Source: Mucilaginibacter auburnensis
Lineage (GTDB): Bacteria > Bacteroidota > Bacteroidia > Sphingobacteriales > Sphingobacteriaceae
Assembly (NCBI RefSeq): GCF_002797815.1
Contig: NZ_PGFJ01000002.1
Span: 744,001 to 808,000 of the forward strand
Direction of reading: 5' to 3'
Length of the DNA stretch: 64,000 nt
The position numbers and the translations under genes were made by a program. Below the pieces are notes generated by a model that saw only the letters and a program-made list of their open reading frames with translations, ran no database searches and was not told where the DNA came from. Numbering within the stretch: the stretch's first letter is position 1; each line of letters starts with the position of its first letter. Of this stretch, positions 16,435 through 24,113 are shown one piece after another.

Positions 16435-16944
16435 TATCAAGAACGACGTACATTGACAGCCTTACAGGACTAAAGAAAGTGAATCGGGCGAATCTCAGGA
16501 GGAGCTAAAGATCACGGGAAAGCCTGAACTGGTACAAAAAGACAAGCCCGAGAGGGTATGACGGAAGGTACAGTTAACGGGGTATTATTTATTAAATGCG
16601 ATTACTCTACGGAGGAAAGCAGTTTAAATAATGACCTTTGAAGGAATTGGAGTTGAACCACCGCCAACTATTAAAAATTCGGTAACGGATAACAGATAGA
16701 CCGGCGAGGTGCAGGAAAAATGGTTGGTTGGCTTAGGCCAGCGTTATACGCATAAGTAGCGCACCGTTGATCGCCAAATTATCTATATCCATCGGGTTGT
16801 AGGTAAACGGAACATGGGAAAACGAAGATGAGATCGGGTCAGTAATGTTACAGAAAACTTGATGCTTTATGAAAAACTACGGTGAGTCATAAAGTTAAAA
16901 ACGGGAGATCCACTTGAAAAAGACGGACTCCCGTTTTGCTTTTA
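16435..16944 (+). ncRNA. Candidate large structured RNA, copy 2
   Basis: Near-identical to copy 1 with scattered substitutions and one-base indels. One missing base breaks the short antisense frame seen in copy 1, which argues against coding. The hairpin CTTTATGA/TCATAAAG and the terminator AACGGGAG/CTCCCGTT (16900-16935) are intact. The upstream block found at copies 1 and 3 is absent, so this copy may lack the native promoter. It ends 48 bp before the convergent PAS-protein gene. Confidence 0.72.
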
Positions 16945-16992
16945 AGAGGACTTAGATCCCAAATGATGGAAATCAAATTTAGAGGAACGGCT

Positions 16993-19068
16993 CTATAACT
17001 TCATACCCCCATTACTTCTATCAAACAAAGAATTTCGCTTATCTACAAGCAAATGGAAATCAATATTTAGCGTATTTACCTTTCTTTTCCGCTCATATAC
17101 CTCGTTCAGTTCTATCATAAACTTGTCCATTTCAAGCGCTACGGGATGCAGCTGGCGCGCAAAATGCAGCACCTCTTCCACATCCAGATCTCCCTCATTG
17201 ATGAGCGTAGTAAGCGCAAGCATTGACGAAACCGGGCGTCTGAGAACGTGCGAAATATCAAACAGTATCTGTTCGGCAGAGGCAATATAATCTACCAGAT
17301 CGGTGATATCGCGCGTAGCGCCATACCAGATCATTTTCCCGTCTTTGCCTTCCTCGGGTGTGGCCTGCAGCCAGCGCCATCTTATCGCGTCGTTTACAAT
17401 AACACGGTATTGAAAGCTAATTCGCCCAGTTGTAAGACGTGCTTCCTTCATTTTTTCAGTAAATAACGCCCGGTCATCCGGGTGCCAAACTTCCAGGATC
17501 TTTGCAGCGTCGGCCGAAATATCATTCAGATCAGCCCTGAAATTGAATTCCTCTGCTCCCCTGTTAACAAATAATATATTTGGCATGCCGCTTTCCTCTA
17601 TTTCAAACATATAGGTATTGCCCGGCACTTGGCTGGTGATCTTTTTTATCAATTGTTCTGTTTCCCTTATTTTATCGTCGGCCTTTACCCGTTCCGTAAT
17701 ATTGGTATGGGTGCCTAAACAGATATTGGTAATGTTGCCGTCTTTATCAAGCAGCCGTTTAGCACGTGAAAGGATCCATACCCAGTCGCCATTTTTGTGA
17801 CGCATACGGAAAATGTTCTCGTAAATATCCTTGTCGTTTCCTTTCATAAAGTCATCGAAAACCTCAACGGCCCGTTCTTTATCTTCAGGATGTAACTGAG
17901 TTACCCATGACAAGCTATCCGGACCTTCCCAAACGCCTTGCGGCTCATCATAACCCAACATGGAGAAATATTGCGCGCTATGCCATACTTTATTTGTTTC
18001 GTGGTCGTACTCCCATGCGCCGGTGTTAGACACGGCGATAATGGATTTATACCGTTCTTTGTTGGCTCTGAGCTGTTCTTCTGCTTCCTTTTTTTCCGTA
18101 ATATCCCGGTTGATGGAAATGAACTGATAAACCTCGCCTTTATCATCCAGAAACGGAACCACAGTGGAGTCAACCCAATATAAAGAACCATCCTTTGCCC
18201 TGTTACAAAACTCACCACGAAAAGGCTTTCCGGCCAGCATAGCATTACCCATCTCAATAAAGTATTCAGGTGGATGTACGCCGGACAAGAGTATGGTATG
18301 TGGCTTACCTATCAGTTCCTCCGACGTATACTTACTCACTTTACAAAAATTCTCATTAACGTAAGTGAAAGTGCCCTCCACATTTGAAATGGCCACAATT
18401 GACGAAATATCCAGGGCATATTTGTAATCTTGCAGTTCTTGTTCGCGCACGGAGAGCTCCCGCGATGTGTCATCTTTGGCTGCTTCGGCATTTCTTCGTT
18501 TTACCATTTCCCTTTGCATAGAGGTTAGGCTTTTTCTTAGATGATCAATTGCGTAATATTGTAAAACCATTACGGTACCGAAAGGAATAATAGCACTGAT
18601 CCAACGGCTGAAAGGATCATGCAAAACAACCGTTTCAGGTAAGTGTCCGTTTAATTCCAGCCAGGCGAGCAAAAAGTCGGCAACAATGGTTAATAGCCCT
18701 ATGGCCAGGCCACCACGGCGGCCCAATAAAAATCCTGCTGTAAGAATAATAGCCGTTTGCGAGAGAATGCCCGGGGCAAAAATACCTCCTGCCGTAATAC
18801 ATGGAATGGTAATGTAAAACCAAAGCATGGTGCAAAGTAACCAGCTGGCCGTGCGCGTATGGCCGTAATAGTTTAAGGCGAGATTAGATACAGCTATAAC
18901 AATTGCAATGGTTAATAAAAGTACCCACCGTGACCATAGTAACGGAAAATAGAAAAACCCCACAACAACAACCAAACTCGTTGCCAAAGACCAAATAATG
19001 GTCAGTGCAAATACCATATAGCTTTGATAGTTCTTTTCCTTGTCGGGCGTTAGCAATAGGTTTTCCAT
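16993..19068 (-). CDS. Membrane PAS-repeat sensor with truncated kinase module
   Basis: 691 aa. Six hydrophobic segments (about 15-180) form a MASE-like membrane sensor. Three PAS domains with PAC motifs follow (about 210-335, 340-465, 470-595), with FISINRDITEKKEAEEQL and CLGTHTNITERV as PAC ends. It ends in a HisKA-like helix pair with SHVLRRPVSSML, and no HATPase follows; the protein stops about 80 residues later. It can dimerise or receive signals but cannot autophosphorylate alone. The gene stands between RNA copies 2 and 3 and ends convergently with copy 2. Confidence 0.87.
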   Translation of the reverse strand: MENLLLTPDKEKNYQSYMVFALTIIWSLATSLVVVVGFFYFPLLWSRWVLLLTIAIVIAVSNLALNYYGHTRTASWLLCTMLWFYITIPCITAGGIFAPGILSQTAIILTAGFLLGRRGGLAIGLLTIVADFLLAWLELNGHLPETVVLHDPFSRWISAIIPFGTVMVLQYYAIDHLRKSLTSMQREMVKRRNAEAAKDDTSRELSVREQELQDYKYALDISSIVAISNVEGTFTYVNENFCKVSKYTSEELIGKPHTILLSGVHPPEYFIEMGNAMLAGKPFRGEFCNRAKDGSLYWVDSTVVPFLDDKGEVYQFISINRDITEKKEAEEQLRANKERYKSIIAVSNTGAWEYDHETNKVWHSAQYFSMLGYDEPQGVWEGPDSLSWVTQLHPEDKERAVEVFDDFMKGNDKDIYENIFRMRHKNGDWVWILSRAKRLLDKDGNITNICLGTHTNITERVKADDKIRETEQLIKKITSQVPGNTYMFEIEESGMPNILFVNRGAEEFNFRADLNDISADAAKILEVWHPDDRALFTEKMKEARLTTGRISFQYRVIVNDAIRWRWLQATPEEGKDGKMIWYGATRDITDLVDYIASAEQILFDISHVLRRPVSSMLALTTLINEGDLDVEEVLHFARQLHPVALEMDKFMIELNEVYERKRKVNTLNIDFHLLVDKRNSLFDRSNGGMKL

Positions 19069-19418
19069 ATAGGTAATCAGGTTTATTGGCTTTAGCGCGG
19101 CAGGTTTATCCGTGGCTATTTATAAATGTAAGCAACTTGTGCCAATAATCACAAATGGATTAATAGCATTTAGCTCCTGGTATAATCTTAACTGCCAATT
19201 ATTTAATTAAATGTACTTTTCCTTCAGTTCCTATATAAAAAAGTCAGGCTTTCACTCAAAAAGCTCTCAAAGTGTTGATATTTTTTGTGTTGACAACCCA
19301 AATTACAATGACCATGAAAATACTAACGCGTTTTTGCTCCTACCTGTTAACTAATACTTTACAATCAATATTGAACTGTCGGTATTATGTTAATAACCTA
19401 CCCTCTATTGTTAATATC

Positions 19419-19447
19419 CTGTTTGTAAAAACGGGTAAAAAAATTTG
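19419..19447 (+). promoter_or_regulatory. Conserved upstream block of RNA copy 3
   Basis: Counterpart of 14776-14804 (CTGTTTGTAAAAACG, then an A-run and ATTTG), at the same 37-nt distance from the conserved 5' block of the RNA. Conservation of sequence and spacing across diverged copies supports a promoter role. Confidence 0.5.
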
Positions 19448-19478
19448 CATTGAATGCCTTACTCACCGATATTAGAAT

Positions 19479-19832
19479 TATCGGAAACGACGTACTTTAA
19501 CAGCCTTACAGGATAACGGGAAGTGAATCGGGCACGGTTTTTCGGAACAAGCTAAAGATCACGGTACTGCCTGAATTACACAAAACAAAAACGGCGACAG
19601 CCGCGGCAACTGCAATGTAATTACAATAAGGTATTATTAGCCCTGCCAGTTTTTACGGAGATTGGCACCCGGCATAATAGCTTAGCCCGCAGGTATCCTT
19701 TTAAAGGGAAGACCTATTATAGGCAAGCCGGTTAACATACGAAACACCGATAGCTTTACGAATAACTACGGTTGAGCGAAAAGTTAAAAAACAGGAGACA
19801 CATCGCAAGATGCCGTCTCCTGTTTTGCTTTA
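19479..19832 (+). ncRNA. Candidate large structured RNA, copy 3 (divergent)
   Basis: About 354 nt, sharing the 5' block (AAACGACGTAC, AACAGCCTTACAGGA, AAGTGAATCGGGC), GCTAAAGATCACGG and the 3' hairpin plus terminator with copies 1 and 2, but with a different, shorter middle. Paired changes keep the stems: the hairpin reads CTTTACG/CGAAAAG (T-A to C-G relative to copy 1) and the terminator AACAGGAG/CTCCTGTT (G-C to A-T). This is the best evidence that the element acts as RNA. Its terminator precedes the operator of the poly-Cys leader locus by about 55 nt. Confidence 0.7.
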
Positions 19833-19885
19833 TAGGTATGCTAATCCTCCCACCTCTCTTCAATCTAACCAAAATCTGTTTTTTA

Positions 19886-19916
19886 CTATAATCTACAAAA
19901 TAGGTAGATTTTATAG
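19886..19916 (+). promoter_or_regulatory. Palindromic operator upstream of poly-Cys leader
   Basis: CTATAATCTAC and GTAGATTTTATAG are inverse complements apart from one bulged base and an AA/A length difference, separated by 7 nt. The AT-rich, CTAC-centred shape resembles Rrf2-family (CymR/IscR-like) sites, a family that includes cysteine regulators; that assignment is inference. Confidence 0.5.
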
Positions 19917-19986
19917 ATTTTTCTTGTTTTTAATAAAAATGCCTTTTACATTTGTTGCGTCTGCAATACAGACCAAGCAAAATAAA

Positions 19987-20070
19987 ATGTCAGTTAAAGA
20001 TATTATAGTTAATTTTTTGATGCGAATGCGCATGGCTCAACACAGCATGTGTTGCTGCTGTTGCTGCTAA
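19987..20070 (+). CDS. Poly-cysteine leader peptide
   Basis: 27 codons from ATG to TAA. The peptide starts MSVKDIIVNFL, continues with RMRMAQHSM and ends in six consecutive Cys codons (TGT TGC TGC TGT TGC TGC) directly before the stop. A run of one scarce amino acid at the end of a short upstream frame is the hallmark of amino-acid-responsive attenuators; poly-Cys leaders that respond to cysteine are known in mycobacteria. It lies 56 bp upstream of the S10 peptidase, which is followed by tRNA-Cys. No strong terminator was found between leader and peptidase, so translational coupling or Rho may be the output. Confidence 0.7.
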   Translation: MSVKDIIVNFLMRMRMAQHSMCCCCCC

Positions 20071-20126
20071 TTCTCTGCGGGGCTCCTCGCCTAACAACAT
20101 CAATAAATACTTAATATCAATTTTCA

Positions 20127-21548
20127 ATGTTCACATTCTCGCATCAGCGCGCAGTTTTTGTTAAACCCGGCATAACTGCAATAATCTTAGTACTTATATT
20201 AAGCTCATGGGCTACAACCAACGGCTTGGTAACACCAGTAACCGGTCATAACCAAATTTCAATTGGCAATAACACGTATAACTACAATGCTACTGCTGCG
20301 CATCTGCCGGTAAAAAACAATAACGATAAGGTAGTCGCCGATATATTTTACACAGCTTATACGCTCAATACTACTTCTACCCGCCCGGTAACGTTTGTAT
20401 TTAACGGTGGCCCGGGCTCTGCTTCGGTATGGCTGCACATGGGTGCATTAGCGCCTGTAAGGGTACAAACAGGTAACGCAAATTATAGCGGCAATCCGCA
20501 AACATGGTTACAATTTACAGATCTGGTTTTTATTGATCCGGTAGGCACAGGCTATAGCCGCGCGGCTGAAGGCTTTGACGAAAAGCAATTTTACGGATAT
20601 AAGGAAGATGTTGAGGTGATTGCGCAATTTGTAGCTCAATATTTAAAAAATGCTAACAATAAACTTTCAGGCATTTATTTGGCCGGTGAGAGCTATGGCG
20701 GAGCCCGCGCGGCAGGTTTGGCTGCACAGCTGCAAAACAATTACAATATTAAAATAGCCGGACTAACGCTTATTTCGCCGGCATTGAATTATAAAACGGT
20801 TACGTTCAAAACCGGTAATGATGCCGCTTACCCGCTCTATATGCCTACTTACGCGCTTATAGCACAGTATCATAAACAGTTAGCTCCTGAGTTGCTGGCT
20901 TTGCCACCGCAACAATTAGCCGCACTTGTTAAGACCTTTGCTAACATTGAGTACAGCCAGTTATTAAATGGAGATACTACCAATGTCAATAGCACTTTAA
21001 ACAAACTCAGCTATTACACAGGCATTAATAAAAACTGGCTAAAACAACATAACTACCGCATAACTGACCATGAATTTGCACAACTGATTTTGAACGAGGA
21101 TGGCAACCGCACAGGCATATTTGATGCACGGGTGGCCGGCATCAGTAAAAAAGGCGATCCAAGCGAGGCCGCATTACGCACTACTTATCCAAAGGCTTTG
21201 GCAAATTATTTTCAAAACGAGCTTGGCTTTAAAACAGATCTGGATTACAAAGCTACCATTACCATAAGCGATTGGAACTTTGGCTCACGCCGGGCAGGTT
21301 ACTACCTCGATGTGATCCCTCAGCTAAAACAACTTTTAAAAGAAAACCCGTTATTAAGAGTGCATGTGGTTGGTGGCTATTATGATCTGGCTACGCCCGT
21401 TGAAACCATAAAGCAAGCGGTAAGTGAGTTAAACACAGCGCAGGTTAGCAGTAACTATTATAATGCCGGTCACATGATCTACACAGACAACAATGTTAAC
21501 GCTCAGTTTTATGCCGATAGCAAGGCCTTTTATACAAACATAAACTAA
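20127..21548 (+). CDS. S10 family serine carboxypeptidase
   Basis: 473 aa, with a hydrophobic signal segment at about residues 12-30, so it is exported. The alpha/beta-hydrolase features of S10 enzymes are clear: NGGPGSASVWLHMGALAPV (oxyanion hole region), the nucleophile Ser189 in GESYGG, an Asp region (VGGYYDLATP) and the catalytic His in NAGHMIY. It probably removes C-terminal residues from peptides in the periplasm. It lies downstream of the poly-Cys leader and 10 bp upstream of tRNA-Cys, suggesting a shared transcript and control by cysteine supply; that link is inference. Confidence 0.92.
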   Translation: MFTFSHQRAVFVKPGITAIILVLILSSWATTNGLVTPVTGHNQISIGNNTYNYNATAAHLPVKNNNDKVVADIFYTAYTLNTTSTRPVTFVFNGGPGSASVWLHMGALAPVRVQTGNANYSGNPQTWLQFTDLVFIDPVGTGYSRAAEGFDEKQFYGYKEDVEVIAQFVAQYLKNANNKLSGIYLAGESYGGARAAGLAAQLQNNYNIKIAGLTLISPALNYKTVTFKTGNDAAYPLYMPTYALIAQYHKQLAPELLALPPQQLAALVKTFANIEYSQLLNGDTTNVNSTLNKLSYYTGINKNWLKQHNYRITDHEFAQLILNEDGNRTGIFDARVAGISKKGDPSEAALRTTYPKALANYFQNELGFKTDLDYKATITISDWNFGSRRAGYYLDVIPQLKQLLKENPLLRVHVVGGYYDLATPVETIKQAVSELNTAQVSSNYYNAGHMIYTDNNVNAQFYADSKAFYTNIN

Positions 21549-21558
21549 CAAAAAACAA

Positions 21559-21631
21559 GGCGGAGTGACCGAGCGGTTCAGGTGGGAGTCTGCAAAACTC
21601 TTTACAATGGTTCGAATCCATTCTCACGCCT
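21559..21631 (+). tRNA. tRNA-Cys (anticodon GCA)
   Basis: Cloverleaf read by eye: acceptor GGCGGAG, D arm ACC/GGT, anticodon stem GGAGT/ACTCT with loop CTGCAAA, 4-nt variable loop, T arm AATGG/CCATT with TTCGAAT, and discriminator U73 as expected for Cys. CCA is not encoded. The 3' acceptor strand reads CTC-A-CGCC, so one A is bulged out of an otherwise perfect 7-bp stem. The gene begins 10 bp after the S10 stop and must be cut from that transcript or have a promoter inside it. Confidence 0.93.
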
Positions 21632-21665
21632 CTCTTCTCATATATGGTTTATAAATTGGTTAAGT

Positions 21666-21699
21666 AAAGGCCCCTGCCCATCAGGGGCTTTACTTTTTT
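21666..21699 (+). terminator. Intrinsic terminator after tRNA-Cys
   Basis: GCCCCTG pairs with CAGGGGC across a short loop, extended by AAAG/CTTT, followed by ACTTTTTT. It closes the leader - S10 - tRNA-Cys unit. Confidence 0.93.
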
Positions 21700-21715
21700 A
21701 ACTGCACACCTAAAA

Positions 21716-21738
21716 ATTGTTGTTTATTAAATAACAAT
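21716..21738 (+). promoter_or_regulatory. 23-bp palindrome, candidate TetR operator
   Basis: ATTGTT-g-TTTA-t-TAAA-t-AACAAT: every position except one pair and the centre base is symmetric. It lies 51 bp upstream of the TetR-like gene, between the preceding terminator and that gene's -7 box, fitting autoregulation by the TetR-like protein. Confidence 0.6.
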
Positions 21739-21763
21739 GACATACCGGCAGGCGTTTATACCG

Positions 21764-21771
21764 TATATTTG
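21764..21771 (+). promoter_or_regulatory. -7 promoter element of the TetR-like gene
   Basis: TATATTTG matches the Bacteroidota TAnnTTTG consensus, 17 bp upstream of the start codon. No convincing TTG -33 box is seen at the usual distance. Confidence 0.5.
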
Positions 21772-21788
21772 ATAAACAACTATTTGCC

Positions 21789-22439
21789 ATGGCCACTAAA
21801 GAAACTATCAAAAAAGCATTTATTGATTACGTGCTAACCGAAGGCAAAAGGCCTAACTCGGTTTATGTGTTTGCTAAAAAGCAAAAAATGAGCGAGGCCG
21901 ATTTTTATGACCTGTATGCCTCTTTCGATGCGATAGAGGAAGGTATATGGACAGACATAGGGCAAACTGTTATCAGTGAAGTTAAAGCGCAGGATGTTTG
22001 GGCCGGTTATGCCGCCCGCGAAAAAGCCCTGTCGTTTTTCTACAGCTTTTTTGAACTGCTAAAACGCGACCGCAGCTTTGCCGTTTATAGTTTAAAACAC
22101 GCGCCTAAGGGTCTGCAAACCCCTAAAGTTTTTGAGGGATTAAAAAACTTGTTCTTAAACTTCAGCGATGAAATATTGAATGAAGGCCTGGAAAGTGGCG
22201 AATTATCTGACCGTAAGTTTTTTGCTAAACGTTACAAAGACGCGCTTTGGGCTCAGCTGGTATTTGTGCTGCATTTCTGGATAAAAGACAGCTCAGCAGG
22301 TTTTGAAAAAACGGACGAAGCTATTGAAAAAGGCATTAATGTAGCCTTTGATCTTTTCCAGCGCTCACCAATTGATAACCTGTTAGATTATGGCAAGTTT
22401 TTAATGCAGAACGGCTCGTTAAAAGAGTTTGTTAGCTAA
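21789..22439 (+). CDS. TetR-like transcriptional regulator
   Basis: 216 aa, all-helical. Residues 1-50 fit a TetR HTH (IKKAFIDYVLTEGKRPNSVYVFAKKQKMSE in sequence order, then a recognition-helix-like DFYDLYASFDAIEEGI), though the HTH is divergent. The remaining two-thirds is a helical ligand-binding/dimer domain. The next gene, an AarF-type kinase, starts 24 bp later, so the two are one operon, and a perfect-looking palindrome lies upstream. The ligand is unknown; the pairing suggests control of a lipid- or quinone-related ABC1 kinase. Confidence 0.75.
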   Translation: MATKETIKKAFIDYVLTEGKRPNSVYVFAKKQKMSEADFYDLYASFDAIEEGIWTDIGQTVISEVKAQDVWAGYAAREKALSFFYSFFELLKRDRSFAVYSLKHAPKGLQTPKVFEGLKNLFLNFSDEILNEGLESGELSDRKFFAKRYKDALWAQLVFVLHFWIKDSSAGFEKTDEAIEKGINVAFDLFQRSPIDNLLDYGKFLMQNGSLKEFVS

Positions 22440-22463
22440 TAGTGGTTTAAGGATACAGTGTGA

Positions 22464-23789
22464 ATGGCAGAACAGGCATCAGAACAAAATAGCATCCCTA
22501 CAAGTAAGTTGCAACGCTCGGGCAAGTTTGTAAAAACCGGTCTGAAAGTTAGCGGCAACTATATAAAGCATTACTCTAAAAAACTTTTCAACCCTGATCT
22601 TGACCGTACAGAGTTAGACGAGGATAACGCTGGAGATATCTACCAATCGTTAAGCGAGCTGAAAGGAAGCGCGTTAAAGGTAGCGCAAATGCTCAGCATG
22701 GATAAAAACCTGCTGCCACAGGCTTATGTAAATAAGTTCTCTCAATCGCAGTATAATGCCCCTCCCCTTTCGGGTCCGCTTATTTACCAAACCTTTAGAA
22801 AGTATTTAGGTAAATCGCCGGATAAGATCTATGATAAGTTTGAACTGAAATCATCTAACGCTGCCTCCATCGGCCAGGTACATAAAGCCGAATTGAACGA
22901 CAAACAACTGGCGATTAAGATACAGTATCCTGGTGTTGGCGATTCCATATCATCCGACCTAAAACTCGTAAAACCCTTCGCGCTTCGGCTAATAGGCATG
23001 AGTGGCAAAGAGCTGGACGTTTACATGAACGAGGTAGAAGAACGCCTGCTGGAAGAAACCGATTACGAACTGGAGGTGCGCCGCTCTATTGAATTTTCAA
23101 AAGCTTGTGCTGATCTTGATAATGTGGTGTTCCCGAAATACTATCCGGAGTTATCGGGTAAACGCATCATCACCATGGATTGGCTGGATGGCATGCACCT
23201 GCGTGAGTTTTTAAACACCAACCCATCACAGCAACTACGCGACCAGGTGGGGCAAGCTTTGTGGGATTTTTATAATTTTCAGCAGCATGAGCTGAAAGCC
23301 GTACACGCCGACCCACATCCCGGTAATTTCCTTATCACACCTGAAGGCAAGCTTGGTGTTATTGATTTTGGCTGCATCAAAGAAATGCCTGATGATTTTT
23401 ATTATCCATTCTACTCTTTAATTTATACCCAAACGCTTAATAATAAAGAAGAAACCATAGCAGCGTTCCGCAGACTGGAAATGATATTGCCTAATGATAC
23501 CGAACAGCAGATCAACTTCTATTACACCATGTACAAGCAAATGATAGGCTTGTTTGCGCGTCCGTATATTGACCCGGTTGTTGATTTTGGCCAGGCCGAC
23601 TTTTTTAATGAGTTGTATGCTTTTGGTGATAAAATTTCAAAGATGCCGGAGTTTAAACAGCCGCGTGGTGTTAAACATTTCATCTACATCAATCGCACTA
23701 ATTTCGGGCTGTACAGCATTTTGCATGACCTAAAGGCTCGTGTTAAAACAGATACCTATAAGCCGCATTTTGCTTTAATTTTGGCGTAA
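22464..23789 (+). CDS. AarF/UbiB/ABC1 atypical kinase
   Basis: 441 aa. The family's N-terminal extension motif is present in variant form (LKGSALKVAQMLSMD; Gln kept, the usual Gly replaced by Ala). The Ala-rich nucleotide loop ASIGQVHKA, the catalytic loop VHADPHPGNFL and the metal-binding DFG (VIDFGCIKEM) are all intact, so ATP binding is likely. UbiB/ADCK proteins act on isoprenoid quinone or lipid pathways at membranes, generally as ATPases. Bacteroidota lack ubiquinone, so a menaquinone or lipid role is inferred. Second gene of the TetR-like operon. Confidence 0.9.
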   Translation: MAEQASEQNSIPTSKLQRSGKFVKTGLKVSGNYIKHYSKKLFNPDLDRTELDEDNAGDIYQSLSELKGSALKVAQMLSMDKNLLPQAYVNKFSQSQYNAPPLSGPLIYQTFRKYLGKSPDKIYDKFELKSSNAASIGQVHKAELNDKQLAIKIQYPGVGDSISSDLKLVKPFALRLIGMSGKELDVYMNEVEERLLEETDYELEVRRSIEFSKACADLDNVVFPKYYPELSGKRIITMDWLDGMHLREFLNTNPSQQLRDQVGQALWDFYNFQQHELKAVHADPHPGNFLITPEGKLGVIDFGCIKEMPDDFYYPFYSLIYTQTLNNKEETIAAFRRLEMILPNDTEQQINFYYTMYKQMIGLFARPYIDPVVDFGQADFFNELYAFGDKISKMPEFKQPRGVKHFIYINRTNFGLYSILHDLKARVKTDTYKPHFALILA

Positions 23790-23811
23790 AAACAAACAGC
23801 GACACCTATCG

Positions 23812-23835
23812 AAATGTATATTTTACTATACATTT
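23812..23835. promoter_or_regulatory. Perfect 9-bp inverted repeat
   Basis: AAATGTATA - 6 nt - TATACATTT, between the AarF gene and the 45-aa gene. It could be an operator for the small gene; it lacks the GC content of a terminator. Confidence 0.45.
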
Positions 23836-23913
23836 TAAAGTTTGTTACTTAATCGTTATAGCTACGTTTGACACTGGCATGATATTTACACCTATCGTAA
23901 TCACAAACCACTA

Positions 23914-24051
23914 ATGATTATGAAAAAAGTAAACGTAACTCCAACTGATTTGTTATTAAAAGCTTTAGATCTGGAATTAAAAGCTATGTTAAAAGCCGAC
24001 CTTAAGGCATTCCGCGCAAAACAAGCCAACAGCAACAAACTGGCAGCTTAA
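23914..24051 (+). CDS. Small helical protein, 45 aa
   Basis: Reads MIMKKVNVTPTDLLLKALDL, continues as an Ala/Leu/Lys helix (ELKAMLKADLKAFRAKQA) and ends NKLAA. The second ATG (23920) gives a 43-aa form and may be the true start. Amphipathic, basic, no membrane segment. It has its own terminator 33 bp downstream and 125 bp of upstream sequence with an inverted repeat, so it is plausibly an independent expressed gene. Function unknown. Confidence 0.6.
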   Translation: MIMKKVNVTPTDLLLKALDLELKAMLKADLKAFRAKQANSNKLAA

Positions 24052-24083
24052 TTCATATATTCTATATAATTATCTAACTGTTG

Positions 24084-24113
24084 GAAAAGCGCCCTTAGCG
24101 GCGCTTTTCTTTG
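24084..24113 (+). terminator. Intrinsic terminator after the 45-aa gene
   Basis: GAAAAGCGCC/GGCGCTTTTC (10 bp perfect, 6-nt loop) then TTT. It abuts the start codon of the next gene (24114), so that gene's transcript must begin inside or read through it. Confidence 0.85.

Noticed and set aside
14836..19832. Group II intron, tmRNA or transposon identity for the repeated RNA
   Set aside because: No reverse transcriptase or transposase, no intron boundary consensus, and no tRNA-like or tag-coding end seen by eye. A covariance search would settle this.
19810..20070. An 86-codon frame starting at 19810 as a real protein ending in poly-Cys
   Set aside because: Its first 59 codons run through the RNA copy 3 terminator and the operator; the internal ATG at 19987 gives a compact leader peptide.
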